A DNA stretch of 64,000 nucleotides, from the NCBI GenBank assembly GCA_947302655.1, contig CAMYVW010000001.1, forward strand, positions 124,001 through 188,000, given 5' to 3'. The DNA comes from an uncultured Mycoplasmatota bacterium (GTDB taxonomy: Bacteria; Bacillota_I; Bacilli_A; RF39; UBA660). The position numbers were made by a program, and so were the translations under genes. Of the stretch, positions 26,670-33,336 are shown piece after piece. Below the pieces are notes generated by a model. It did no database searches. It saw only the letters and a program-made list of their open reading frames with translations, and was not told where the DNA came from. Positions within the stretch are counted from its first letter, which is position 1, and each line of letters starts with the position of its first letter.

Positions 26670-26996
26670 TTGGATTTAGAATACAACAAAGGAATTCTTT
26701 TTATTCGCTTTAAAAATAATATTGATAAAAAAATATCAAAAGAAATAAATCAAGGATTAATTCCTAAAGTTCTTGAACAAAAAATTAGGTATATTGTTTT
26801 AAATTTATATGAAGTAGAGAATGTTGATAGTTTTGGATTAGATTCACTTCTTAATCTTAAGTGTGCTGTTAGATCAAATAAAGGTAAGATATGTTTATGT
26901 GAGATATCTAAAGAATTAAATCAGAAAATTAAACTAATTAATATAAGAAGAATAAAGGATGAATTAAAAGCCTTTGATGTTATAGGAGCAACATAA
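26670..26996 (+). CDS. spoIIAA: Anti-sigma factor antagonist, SpoIIAA-like STAS protein
   Basis: In spore formers SpoIIAA is dephosphorylated in the forespore and releases SigF from its anti-sigma kinase SpoIIAB. This 108-residue protein is a single STAS domain: strands GILFIRFKNN and IRYIVLNLYEVENVDSFGLDSLLNL, with the phosphorylatable serine in the D-S-F-G motif, then GKICLCEIS. The start is taken as TTG at 26670, after AGAGGTGATGATA; an ATG at 26649 lies ahead of that site. Its stop is one base from the sigma-factor ATG. The gene for SpoIIAB, which normally stands between them, is absent. Confidence 0.8.
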   Translation: MDLEYNKGILFIRFKNNIDKKISKEINQGLIPKVLEQKIRYIVLNLYEVENVDSFGLDSLLNLKCAVRSNKGKICLCEISKELNQKIKLINIRRIKDELKAFDVIGAT

Positions 26997-26997
26997 T

Positions 26998-27648
26998 ATG
27001 GACAGTGTAGATTATAAAAAACTTGATGGTTTAATATATAAAATGGCAAGAACATTTACTAATGATGTTAATTTAATTGAAGATTTATATCAGCAAGGTA
27101 TGTTAGGCGTTCTAAAAGCTCAAAAAAACTTTAACTATAATCAAGGAACTGATTTTTTACCGTATGTAAAAATGTATATATATGGAGAAATGTATGATTA
27201 TTTCAATAATGCAAATAAGACTTTTAAAACAAGCAAAGAAATAATAAAATTATACACAATAATCAACAAAACCAGTGATTTATTATCACAAGAATTAAAA
27301 AGAAAACCATCACTATATGAAATTGCTTCATACCTTAAATTACCATATGAACAAATAGAATATACTATGAAAATTATGCAATCTACTTTAAGTATAAATT
27401 ATGATTATGATGATAAATCTTTAGAAGATTATATCTCTTATAATGATTCATATACTAATGTTGAAATTAATGAACTGATGAATGATTTACCTAATAGTGA
27501 AAAACAAATTATAGAGTACAAATATTATGAAGGATATAATCAAGAAGAAATAGCTAAAATAATGAATATTTCACAGTCAAGTGTTTCTAGGTATGAACAA
27601 AATGGAATATCAAGAATGAGAAAAAATATTAATAGTATATCTAAATAA
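26998..27648 (+). CDS. sigF: Sporulation-type sigma factor (SigF/SigG group)
   Basis: A 216-residue sigma-70-family factor with region 2 (MARTFTNDVNLIEDLYQQGMLGVLKAQKNFNYNQGTDFLPYVKMYIYGEMYDY), region 3 (LSQELKRKPSLYEIASYLKL) and region 4 with its helix-turn-helix (YYEGYNQEEIAKIMNISQSSVSRYEQNGISRMR). It lacks region 1.1 and is shorter than Bacillus SigF (255). Position after spoIIAA and before spoVAC-AD-AE argues for SigF or SigG rather than a general stress SigB. The ATG is one base after the spoIIAA stop, so the two are coupled. Which of SigF or SigG it represents cannot be settled from the window. Confidence 0.82.
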   Translation: MDSVDYKKLDGLIYKMARTFTNDVNLIEDLYQQGMLGVLKAQKNFNYNQGTDFLPYVKMYIYGEMYDYFNNANKTFKTSKEIIKLYTIINKTSDLLSQELKRKPSLYEIASYLKLPYEQIEYTMKIMQSTLSINYDYDDKSLEDYISYNDSYTNVEINELMNDLPNSEKQIIEYKYYEGYNQEEIAKIMNISQSSVSRYEQNGISRMRKNINSISK

Positions 27649-27655
27649 AAATAAT

Positions 27656-27685
27656 AAATAATACCTTTAGGAGGTATTATTTTTT
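27656..27685 (+). terminator. Terminator-like hairpin overlapping the spoVAC ribosome-binding site
   Basis: AATAATACC (27657-27665) pairs with GGTATTATT (27673-27681), extended by one A/T pair, and is followed by T residues. The TAGGAGGT ribosome-binding site of spoVAC occupies the loop and 3' strand, and the TTG start follows at once. It may end sigF transcripts, hide the spoVAC start, or both. Confidence 0.6.
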
Positions 27686-28121
27686 GAATAAAGATACATA
27701 TAAAAAAATAGTAAAAGATTATAGAAAAAAAGATAAATACATACGTAACTATTTATCTGCATTTTTAAGTGGAGGGTTAATAGGGTTTTTAGCTGAATGT
27801 TTATATTTAATAATTATAAACTTAACAAATATATCAAGTAATAATGCAAGAAGCATTATTACTTTAGCTATAATTTGTATTGCATCATTTTTAACTGCCA
27901 TTGGTTTATTTGATAATCTAATTAGAAAATGCCGTTCTGGTTTAATAGTACCAACAACTGGTTTTGCTCACTCAGTAACAAGCAGCGCTATTGATTTTAA
28001 AAGGGAAGGCTTAATAAATGGTATAGGAAGTAATGTCTTTCATCTTGCAGGTAGCGTTATATTATATTCTATTATAGGTAGTTTTCTTCTAGTTATATTA
28101 AAGGTGATTATTAGTGCTTAG
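27684..28121 (+). CDS. spoVAC: Stage V sporulation protein AC
   Basis: SpoVAC is a membrane subunit of the channel that moves dipicolinic acid into the forespore and releases it on germination. The 145-residue protein shows YRKKDKYIRNYLSAFLSGGLIGFLAE, four membrane segments and the family motif GLIVPTTGFAHSVTSSAIDFKREGLINGIG. It starts at TTG with TAGGAGGT eight bases upstream. It overlaps spoVAD by 8 bases. In clostridia the operon also consists only of spoVAC-AD-AE, as here. Confidence 0.94.
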   Translation: MNKDTYKKIVKDYRKKDKYIRNYLSAFLSGGLIGFLAECLYLIIINLTNISSNNARSIITLAIICIASFLTAIGLFDNLIRKCRSGLIVPTTGFAHSVTSSAIDFKREGLINGIGSNVFHLAGSVILYSIIGSFLLVILKVIISA

Positions 28122-29079
28122 CTTTAATTTTAAAAATATATATATAGCTGATTATGATGCAATTGTTGGCCCAAATGAAAAGAAAGGTCATTTAAAAAAA
28201 ATAAAAAATATAATTAATGATTTTTATTATGATGAAAAATCATTTGAACTTGCTCAAATAAAAATGCAGCGAGAAGTTATTAATAACTTATTAAAAAGGA
28301 ATAATGATATTAATTTAATAATTGGGGGAGATTTAAGTAATCAAATAAGTTCAACAACATATGCATGTAGTAATAATAGTATTTCTTTTTTAGGAATATA
28401 TACGGCATGCGCTAGTTTTATTGAAGGTTTAATAATTTCTTCTTTACTTATAGAAAAAGACAGTTCAAAAAAAGTAATGAATATTACATCAAGTCATAAT
28501 CTTGCTGCAGAAAGACAATTTCGTTTTCCAGTTGAATATGGAGTATTAAGAAATGTAAATTCAACTTTTACAGCAACCGGTGCAGTTGGATGCATAGTAT
28601 CTAATAAGAAAAGTTCCATTAAAATAACAAATGCAACCATAGGAAGCCCAAGTGAATATGATATTAATACACCTAATGATATTGGTGCTATTATGGCCCC
28701 ATCAGCTGCAGAAGTTATTAAAGAACATTTAAATAATATAAATAAAAGCATTGATTATTATGATCTTATATTGACTGGAGATTTAGGTTCTGTTGGTCTT
28801 AAAATATTAAAAAAATATTTGGAAACTAAATATAATATAAAAACAAATAATATAATTGATGCTGGTGCAAGTATTTATAATAAAATAAATGAAGTAAATG
28901 ATGGAGCTAGTGGCCCAGCTGTATTACCATTATTCTTTTTCTATAATATTATGCATAGCAAAAAATATAAGAACATTCTTCTCGTAGGAACTGGAGCACT
29001 ACACTCAAGATCCCTTGTTAATCAAATGGTACCCATTCCTGGAATAAGTCATGCTGTTGGAATAGAGGTGAAAAGATGA
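28114..29079 (+). CDS. spoVAD: Stage V sporulation protein AD
   Basis: SpoVAD is the peripheral, thiolase-fold subunit of the dipicolinic-acid channel and binds the ligand. The 321-residue protein (usual length about 335) has the family pattern: IIGGDLSNQISSTTYA, GIYTACASF, the SSHNLAAERQFRFPVEYG block, TGAVGCIVS, TGDLGSVG and the closing GTGALHSRSLVNQ...PGISHAVGIE. It starts at GTG inside the spoVAC 3' end, with AAGGTGAT just upstream. It overlaps spoVAE by 4 bases (ATGA). Confidence 0.95.
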   Translation: MLSFNFKNIYIADYDAIVGPNEKKGHLKKIKNIINDFYYDEKSFELAQIKMQREVINNLLKRNNDINLIIGGDLSNQISSTTYACSNNSISFLGIYTACASFIEGLIISSLLIEKDSSKKVMNITSSHNLAAERQFRFPVEYGVLRNVNSTFTATGAVGCIVSNKKSSIKITNATIGSPSEYDINTPNDIGAIMAPSAAEVIKEHLNNINKSIDYYDLILTGDLGSVGLKILKKYLETKYNIKTNNIIDAGASIYNKINEVNDGASGPAVLPLFFFYNIMHSKKYKNILLVGTGALHSRSLVNQMVPIPGISHAVGIEVKR

Positions 29080-29426
29080 GTTTAATATACGCATTTTTAT
29101 TTAGTGGGGTAATATGTTTAATTGCAGAAATTATTATTAATCACACAAAATTAACTCCAGGGCATGTTACTAGTTTGTTTTCTGTTATAGGATCAATAAT
29201 GGCCTTTTTCGGACTATACAACAATATTATTAACAAATGTGGAATGGGTGCAATCACATTAATATCTAATTTTGGTAGTTCACTATATATTGCTGGTTTA
29301 AAAGGATTTAGAAATAATGGTATAATTGGACTTTTTTCTAATATGTTATCAAAATCATCACTTGTGTTAACATCAACAGTTATTTTTTCATTTATATTTG
29401 TTTGTATATATAAATCAAAGGACTAA
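29076..29426 (+). CDS. spoVAE: Stage V sporulation protein AE
   Basis: A 116-residue membrane subunit of the dipicolinic-acid channel. It has four hydrophobic segments and the family features FSGVICLIAEIIINHTKLTPGHVTSLFSVIG and GMGAITLISNFGSSLYIAGLKG. It starts at the ATGA overlap with spoVAD and ends at a terminator, closing the spoIIAA-sigF-spoVA block. Confidence 0.94.
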   Translation: MSLIYAFLFSGVICLIAEIIINHTKLTPGHVTSLFSVIGSIMAFFGLYNNIINKCGMGAITLISNFGSSLYIAGLKGFRNNGIIGLFSNMLSKSSLVLTSTVIFSFIFVCIYKSKD

Positions 29427-29440
29427 AAGTCCTTTTTATT
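29417..29440 (+). terminator. Terminator after spoVAE
   Basis: AAAGGAC (29417-29423) pairs with GTCCTTT (29429-29435) around TAAAA, followed by T residues. It overlaps the stop codon. Confidence 0.82.
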
Positions 29441-29486
29441 TTTACTATTATTTGTTATAATTAACATGAATAGGAAGGGATATATT

Positions 29487-30434
29487 ATGGCTAAAAAGAA
29501 AGCAAATAATATAGTAATAAGTGATGAAGAATTAACACCTACAACATTAGGTACATATTCTAATAAAGGCAGAAGCCCAATTATTGTATTTTTTATATTA
29601 GCAATATTTTTACTTATAGCTTTTTATATGCCTGACATACAAAAATCTATTAATAAATTTTTAGGAAAAGAATCAAATACAAATAACAATAATACACCAA
29701 GTACTCCTGATACACCGGATACACCAGATACGCCTGATACTCCGGATACTCCAACAGATGAAGAAATAAAATATGATATTTCAACTGAAACTATTATTGA
29801 TGGAGAAAAATTTAGTATTGATAATATAAACTTTAATGCAAGTGTATTAACGTTAAGAGTTGTTCCTAAAACTAGTGTTGATTTAAATTCATATTTTATT
29901 GAATTATATAACGCAGATAATACTTTTTTAGGAAGAGTTAAATTATCTGACGAAACTTTATCTGCTGATAATCCTACAACTTATTATTATAGTGCTCCAG
30001 TTGAATCATCTAAACTTAGTTTAGTTAAAAAAACACTAGATGATTATCCAGAAGTAACTTTATCATATAATGATAAAAACGAAGGAATAATGACATGTAA
30101 AAATGCTTTAGGTGAGGAATATATTTATACATTTGTAGGTAATCAATTATCTAAAATTGTGTACACATTTAAGTATTCATCCAGTGATGAAAATTACGAT
30201 GGAGCATATAATAATTACTTAGAGCTTGATAGTAAATATAAAGCAATAGATAATGTATCGTCATCACTAATTAGTTCTGATAATGGCTTTGATTATACTT
30301 TGAGTTTGAATCTAGATAATGTATCTCAAGAAGATATTAAACAAATTGTGTTTGAAGGTATATATAAGATAAAAACTCAAGCTAAAGAAGTAAAATTTAT
30401 TTCTGAAGCTAAGAACTATACATGTAATTTTTAG
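29487..30434 (+). CDS. Single-pass membrane protein with (Thr-Pro-Asp) repeat linker, unknown function
   Basis: A 315-residue protein. The first about 30 residues are cytoplasmic and basic, a membrane segment follows (about 32-50), then an Asn/Thr-rich stretch and five T-P-D repeats (about residues 70-86), an unstructured spacer often found on the outer face, and a C-terminal domain of about 220 residues rich in beta strands (ISTETIIDGEKFSIDNINFNASVLTLRVVPKT). I do not recognise that domain. The start at 29487 is chosen for GGAAGGGA nine bases upstream; an earlier ATG at 29466 lies ahead of that site. TATAAT at 29456-29461 is a likely -10. scpA follows 17 bases later without a terminator. Confidence 0.6.
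   Translation: MAKKKANNIVISDEELTPTTLGTYSNKGRSPIIVFFILAIFLLIAFYMPDIQKSINKFLGKESNTNNNNTPSTPDTPDTPDTPDTPDTPTDEEIKYDISTETIIDGEKFSIDNINFNASVLTLRVVPKTSVDLNSYFIELYNADNTFLGRVKLSDETLSADNPTTYYYSAPVESSKLSLVKKTLDDYPEVTLSYNDKNEGIMTCKNALGEEYIYTFVGNQLSKIVYTFKYSSSDENYDGAYNNYLELDSKYKAIDNVSSSLISSDNGFDYTLSLNLDNVSQEDIKQIVFEGIYKIKTQAKEVKFISEAKNYTCNF
29703..29752 (+). repeat. Imperfect 9-bp tandem repeat coding Thr-Pro-Asp
   Basis: About five copies of a unit like CCTGATACA, differing mainly at third codon positions (CCT/CCG/CCA, ACA/ACG/ACT). The synonymous differences show that the array is not a fresh slippage product. Confidence 0.75.
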
Positions 30435-30451
30435 AAAAGAGGAGAAGATCT

Positions 30452-31168
30452 ATGAATAATATCATGATTAATGATTTCGAAGGTCCATTAGATCTTCTTT
30501 TACATTTAGTTAAAACTTCAAAAATGGATATTTATGAAGTTAATATGTCATATATAATTGAAGAGTATTTAAAATATATAAATACTATGCAAGATTTAAA
30601 TATTGATGTTGCAAGTGAATATTTAGTTATGGCTGCAGAACTTATTCATTTAAAAAGTAAGATGTTGATAAATATAGATGATGAAGAGTCAAGTGAAGAT
30701 GATGAATATTCAATATCAAGTGAGGACGAATTAAAAGAAAGATTAATCAATTATGAGAAATATAAAAATTCAACTGAATCTTTTAGACGTCTTGAAGAAA
30801 ATAGAAAAGAATATTTAACAAGATCTCCAGAAAATATTATGGAGTATGCAAAAAATGAATCTTATTCTATGGAACTATCTCTTGATGACTTGATAAGTGC
30901 TTTTCTTGAATATAAGAAGAGATTAGAAAATGAAAAACCTATTGAAACAAAAATTACAAAAAGAGAATTAAGTGTTAAAGATAGAATTAGTTACATTAGA
31001 AATATATTAAAAGAAAAAAAGAAAATTGAATTTACAGAGTTATTTGAATCTTTTTCAAAAGAATATGTTGTTGTAACATTTTTATCAATATTAAATATGA
31101 GCAAAAACAATGAAATTGTGTTATCTCAAAAAGATAATTTCAGTCCCATATTAATTGAAATGAGGTAA
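30452..31168 (+). CDS. scpA: Segregation and condensation protein A
   Basis: ScpA is the kleisin that links the heads of the SMC dimer in the bacterial condensin. The 238-residue protein begins with the conserved FEGPLDLLLHLVKTSKMDIYEVNMSYIIEEYL, followed by DVASEYLVMAAELIHLKSKMLI, an acidic middle and a C-terminal winged helix (FTELFESFSKEYVVVTFLSILNMSKNNEIVLSQ). AAGAGGAGAAG precedes the ATG. scpB starts 5 bases after the stop, the standard pairing. Confidence 0.96.
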   Translation: MNNIMINDFEGPLDLLLHLVKTSKMDIYEVNMSYIIEEYLKYINTMQDLNIDVASEYLVMAAELIHLKSKMLINIDDEESSEDDEYSISSEDELKERLINYEKYKNSTESFRRLEENRKEYLTRSPENIMEYAKNESYSMELSLDDLISAFLEYKKRLENEKPIETKITKRELSVKDRISYIRNILKEKKKIEFTELFESFSKEYVVVTFLSILNMSKNNEIVLSQKDNFSPILIEMR

Positions 31169-31173
31169 TTTAT

Positions 31174-31746
31174 ATGAACTTAACAGGAGTGGTAGAGGGT
31201 ATTTTATTTGTTGTAGGTGATGAAGGTATTACTCTTCAAGACTTAGCTGATACACTAGAAATAAGTTTAGATGAAACTAAAGCTTTATTAAAAGAACTTC
31301 AAACTGAGTATGAAAAAGATAATAGAGGAATAAGAATCAGTTTTTTAGGTGATGCTTTTAAACTAACAACAAAAAAAGAACACAAAGAGTATTATGAAAA
31401 ACTAGTTGATCAAGGAGAACTAACACCTTTATCTCAAGCTTCTTTAGAGACTCTTGCAATTATTGCATATAATCAACCAATTACAAGAGCGGAAATAGAT
31501 GAATTAAGAGGTGTATCTTCTGCACATATAATTAGAAGACTTGTTGCAAGAAACTTAGTTAAAGCATCGGGAAAAAGTACTCTTCCTGGTAGACCTAACT
31601 TATATGCAACGACATCTGATTTCTTAGATTATTTTGGTTTATCAACTATAAAAGATTTACCAAAACTTGACGATTCACTACCAAGTGAAGCAAAAGAAGA
31701 AAAAGAACTGTTTACTTCTATTTACAAGGAAGATATAGAAAAATAA
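31174..31746 (+). CDS. scpB: Segregation and condensation protein B
   Basis: ScpB is the dimeric winged-helix partner of ScpA in the SMC complex. The 190-residue protein shows VEGILFVVGDEGITLQDLADTLEIS in the first winged helix and LSQASLETLAIIAYNQPITRAEIDELRGVSSAHIIRRLVARNLV in the second, followed by GRPNLYATTSDFLDYFGL. The gene lies directly behind scpA. Confidence 0.96.
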   Translation: MNLTGVVEGILFVVGDEGITLQDLADTLEISLDETKALLKELQTEYEKDNRGIRISFLGDAFKLTTKKEHKEYYEKLVDQGELTPLSQASLETLAIIAYNQPITRAEIDELRGVSSAHIIRRLVARNLVKASGKSTLPGRPNLYATTSDFLDYFGLSTIKDLPKLDDSLPSEAKEEKELFTSIYKEDIEK

Positions 31747-31770
31747 AGTATTATAATATATAATACTTTT
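31745..31770 (+). terminator. Weak terminator-like hairpin after scpB
   Basis: AAAGTATTAT (with one more upstream pair) pairs with ATAATACTTT, but only four T residues follow before the tRNA. It may instead separate the tRNA from the mRNA. Confidence 0.45.
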
Positions 31771-31774
31771 AGAC

Positions 31775-31860
31775 GCCTGCGTGGTGAAATGGTAGACGCG
31801 CTGGACTCAAAATCCAGTGGTAGCAATACCGTGTCGGTTCAAGTCCGACCGCAGGCACCA
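31775..31860 (+). tRNA. tRNA-Leu (anticodon CAA)
   Basis: Acceptor GCCTGCG pairs with CGCAGGC and CCA is encoded. The anticodon stem CTGGA/TCCAG holds the loop CTCAAAA, giving CAA. The long variable arm (TGGTAGCAATACCGT) is the class II form expected for leucine. The T arm CGG-TTCAAGT-CCG is normal. It reads UUG codons. Confidence 0.96.
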
Positions 31861-31871
31861 ATAAAAAAAAC

Positions 31872-31897
31872 AAACTAACTTATAAGGTTAGTTTTTT
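31872..31897 (+). terminator. Terminator after tRNA-Leu
   Basis: AAACTAAC (31872-31879) pairs with GTTAGTTT (31887-31894), followed by T residues. Confidence 0.82.
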
Positions 31898-31973
31898 AGT
31901 GTAATATTAATGTAATTAGTATTTACATTAAATGAATTTATTTTTAAAATTATAATAGTAAGGAATTGATATT

Positions 31974-32672
31974 ATGGATAGTGGAAAAGTAATTGTTATT
32001 GAAGGTGCTTGTGATTGTATTGGAAAAACAACTCAAATTAAGTTACTTGAAGAAAAATTTAAAAATGCATCCATAGAATATGTTACTCATCATTTTCCAA
32101 CGAAAGGAAAACCTCAAGCAGAATATGCTGAAAAATATTTAAAAGGCGCATTTGGTCAAAGAAATAAACTTGATCCATTTTTAATAAATAGTTTTTTTAC
32201 TATAGATAGGGCTGTTACATGGAAACAGGACTTAAAAGAAAAATATGATACTGGAAATATTATACTTCTTGATAGATATACTACATCAAGTTTGACTTAT
32301 CAAGGAGCTTTAATAGATGATAAAGATGAAAGAGATAAGTTTCTAGAATATGTTCAAAATCATGAATACAATGTTCTTAGAATTCAAAAACCTGACTTAG
32401 TAATTTTTCTTAAAGCTCCATACGAAGTTGTAAAAATGTTTGAACAAAAAAGAGATTTAATTACTAACAAGAAAAAAGATATTCATGAAAGCGATGATGA
32501 ATATATGAAAAAGGTATATAATTTATCTAATATCATTGCTGAAAAATATGGATGGTCAATAATTGATTATATGGATAATGGTAGAATAAAAACAGAAGAA
32601 GAAATAAACGAAGAAATAACAAATATATTAGAAGAAAAATTAAAATTAAATCTTTCAAAAACACTTAAGTAG
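31974..32672 (+). CDS. Thymidylate kinase-like deoxynucleotide kinase
   Basis: A P-loop kinase of 232 residues, most like thymidylate kinase, which makes dTDP from dTMP. Visible features are the P-loop EGACDCIGKTTQ near residue 10, THHFPTKGKP, the DRYTTSSLTYQG motif (the DRY/H and TxxxxQ of TMP binding), PDLVIFLKAP and a lid region with basic residues. The P-loop has one residue more between E-G and G-K than the usual EGxDGxGKTTQ, and Cys residues in unusual places, so a different (deoxy)nucleotide substrate is possible. The start has AAGGAATTGAT upstream. It stands alone between a tRNA and a terminator. Confidence 0.82.
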   Translation: MDSGKVIVIEGACDCIGKTTQIKLLEEKFKNASIEYVTHHFPTKGKPQAEYAEKYLKGAFGQRNKLDPFLINSFFTIDRAVTWKQDLKEKYDTGNIILLDRYTTSSLTYQGALIDDKDERDKFLEYVQNHEYNVLRIQKPDLVIFLKAPYEVVKMFEQKRDLITNKKKDIHESDDEYMKKVYNLSNIIAEKYGWSIIDYMDNGRIKTEEEINEEITNILEEKLKLNLSKTLK

Positions 32673-32688
32673 CACTTAAGTGTTTTTT
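32657..32688 (+). terminator. Terminator after thymidylate kinase-like gene
   Basis: A long stem AAAAACACTTAAGT / ACTTAAGTGTTTTT with loop AGC overlaps the stop codon and ends in a T run. Confidence 0.9.
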
Positions 32689-32735
32689 AATATTATATTT
32701 TTTAATTTTATTCAAATAATACTAATGTGATAAGT

Positions 32736-32933
32736 ATGTTAAAAAATAAAGATTTAGAACTATTAGAAGAATTATTTTTAAGTAATTATTTTTCATATGT
32801 TAATGTAAAAAATATTAAATTAAATAATTCTGATAATACATTAAAAAAACTGCATTCTGATACTATTGATATATTATATGATGCTATGGATACTGTTTTA
32901 GAAATACTTGATATAAGTGGGGCTAATAAATGA
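32736..32933 (+). CDS. Small protein of unknown function (65 aa), pair member 1
   Basis: A 65-residue acidic, probably helical protein (LKNKDLELLEELFLSNYFSYVNVKN..., HSDTIDILYDAMDTVLEILDI). I do not recognise the family. The start at 32736 is preferred because GTGATAAGT, a weak copy of the genome's usual GGTGAT site, lies just ahead. Its TGA overlaps the next ATG in ATGA, a sign of a real coupled pair. An antisense frame over the next gene was judged a shadow. Confidence 0.55.
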   Translation: MLKNKDLELLEELFLSNYFSYVNVKNIKLNNSDNTLKKLHSDTIDILYDAMDTVLEILDISGANK

Positions 32934-33181
32934 AGAGTTCATATATAATATATAATTTGTTAATAAATATAGAAAAAAGCGAGCAAGTTTTAAGTAAAAT
33001 GATTTCTTTTACAGATAATGAAAAAATCTTTAAAAAATTAATTACATTATTAAACGACTTAATAAGTATTAAAAAAAGATTATATTCATATATTAATAGA
33101 GATTTCCCATCTGAAAAAATAAATAAGGCAAAAATTAAAGAAAAATATAATGAATATAAAGATATTATGAGTTTTTTATAA
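32930..33181 (+). CDS. Small protein of unknown function (83 aa), pair member 2
   Basis: An 83-residue basic, helical protein (NLLINIEKSEQVLSKMISFT, KIFKKLITLLNDLISIKKRL, KAKIKEKYNEYKDIM). It has no membrane segment and no recognisable domain. It starts in an ATGA overlap with the acidic upstream gene, so the two may form a complex of acidic and basic helical partners; that is inference. A terminator follows. Confidence 0.55.
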   Translation: MKSSYIIYNLLINIEKSEQVLSKMISFTDNEKIFKKLITLLNDLISIKKRLYSYINRDFPSEKINKAKIKEKYNEYKDIMSFL

Positions 33182-33208
33182 AATAACATTTAAAAATGTT
33201 ATTTTTTT
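33181..33208 (+). terminator. Terminator after small gene pair
   Basis: AAATAACAT (33181-33189) pairs with ATGTTATTT (33196-33204), followed by T residues. Confidence 0.85.
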
Positions 33209-33232
33209 ATGCTATACTATTAAGGAATTAAT

Positions 33233-33308
33233 TGCCCAGTAGCCAAGCGGTAAGGCATCAGGCTCTGACCCTGACATTCCATAGGTTCGAATCCTATCTG
33301 GGCAACCA
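33233..33308 (+). tRNA. tRNA-Gln (anticodon CUG)
   Basis: Acceptor TGCCCAG pairs with CTGGGCA and CCA is encoded. The D arm GCC-AAGCGGTAA-GGC and the anticodon stem TCAGG/CCTGA with loop CTCTGAC give anticodon CTG. The T arm ATAGG-TTCGAAT-CCTAT is normal. The CUG isoacceptor reads only CAG and is uncommon in low-GC Firmicutes, which usually rely on UUG. It lies 28 bases before gltX. Confidence 0.95.
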
Positions 33309-33336
33309 TTTTGTTTTTAAGAAATGAGTGATATAT

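Noticed and set aside
29703-29752. CRISPR-like short repeats
   Set aside because: These are in-frame 9-base units coding Thr-Pro-Asp without spacers. No CRISPR array was seen anywhere in the window.
32923-33189. 88-codon minus-strand frame over the second small gene
   Set aside because: The plus-strand frame has the ATGA coupling and a terminator in the right place; the minus frame has no ribosome-binding site.
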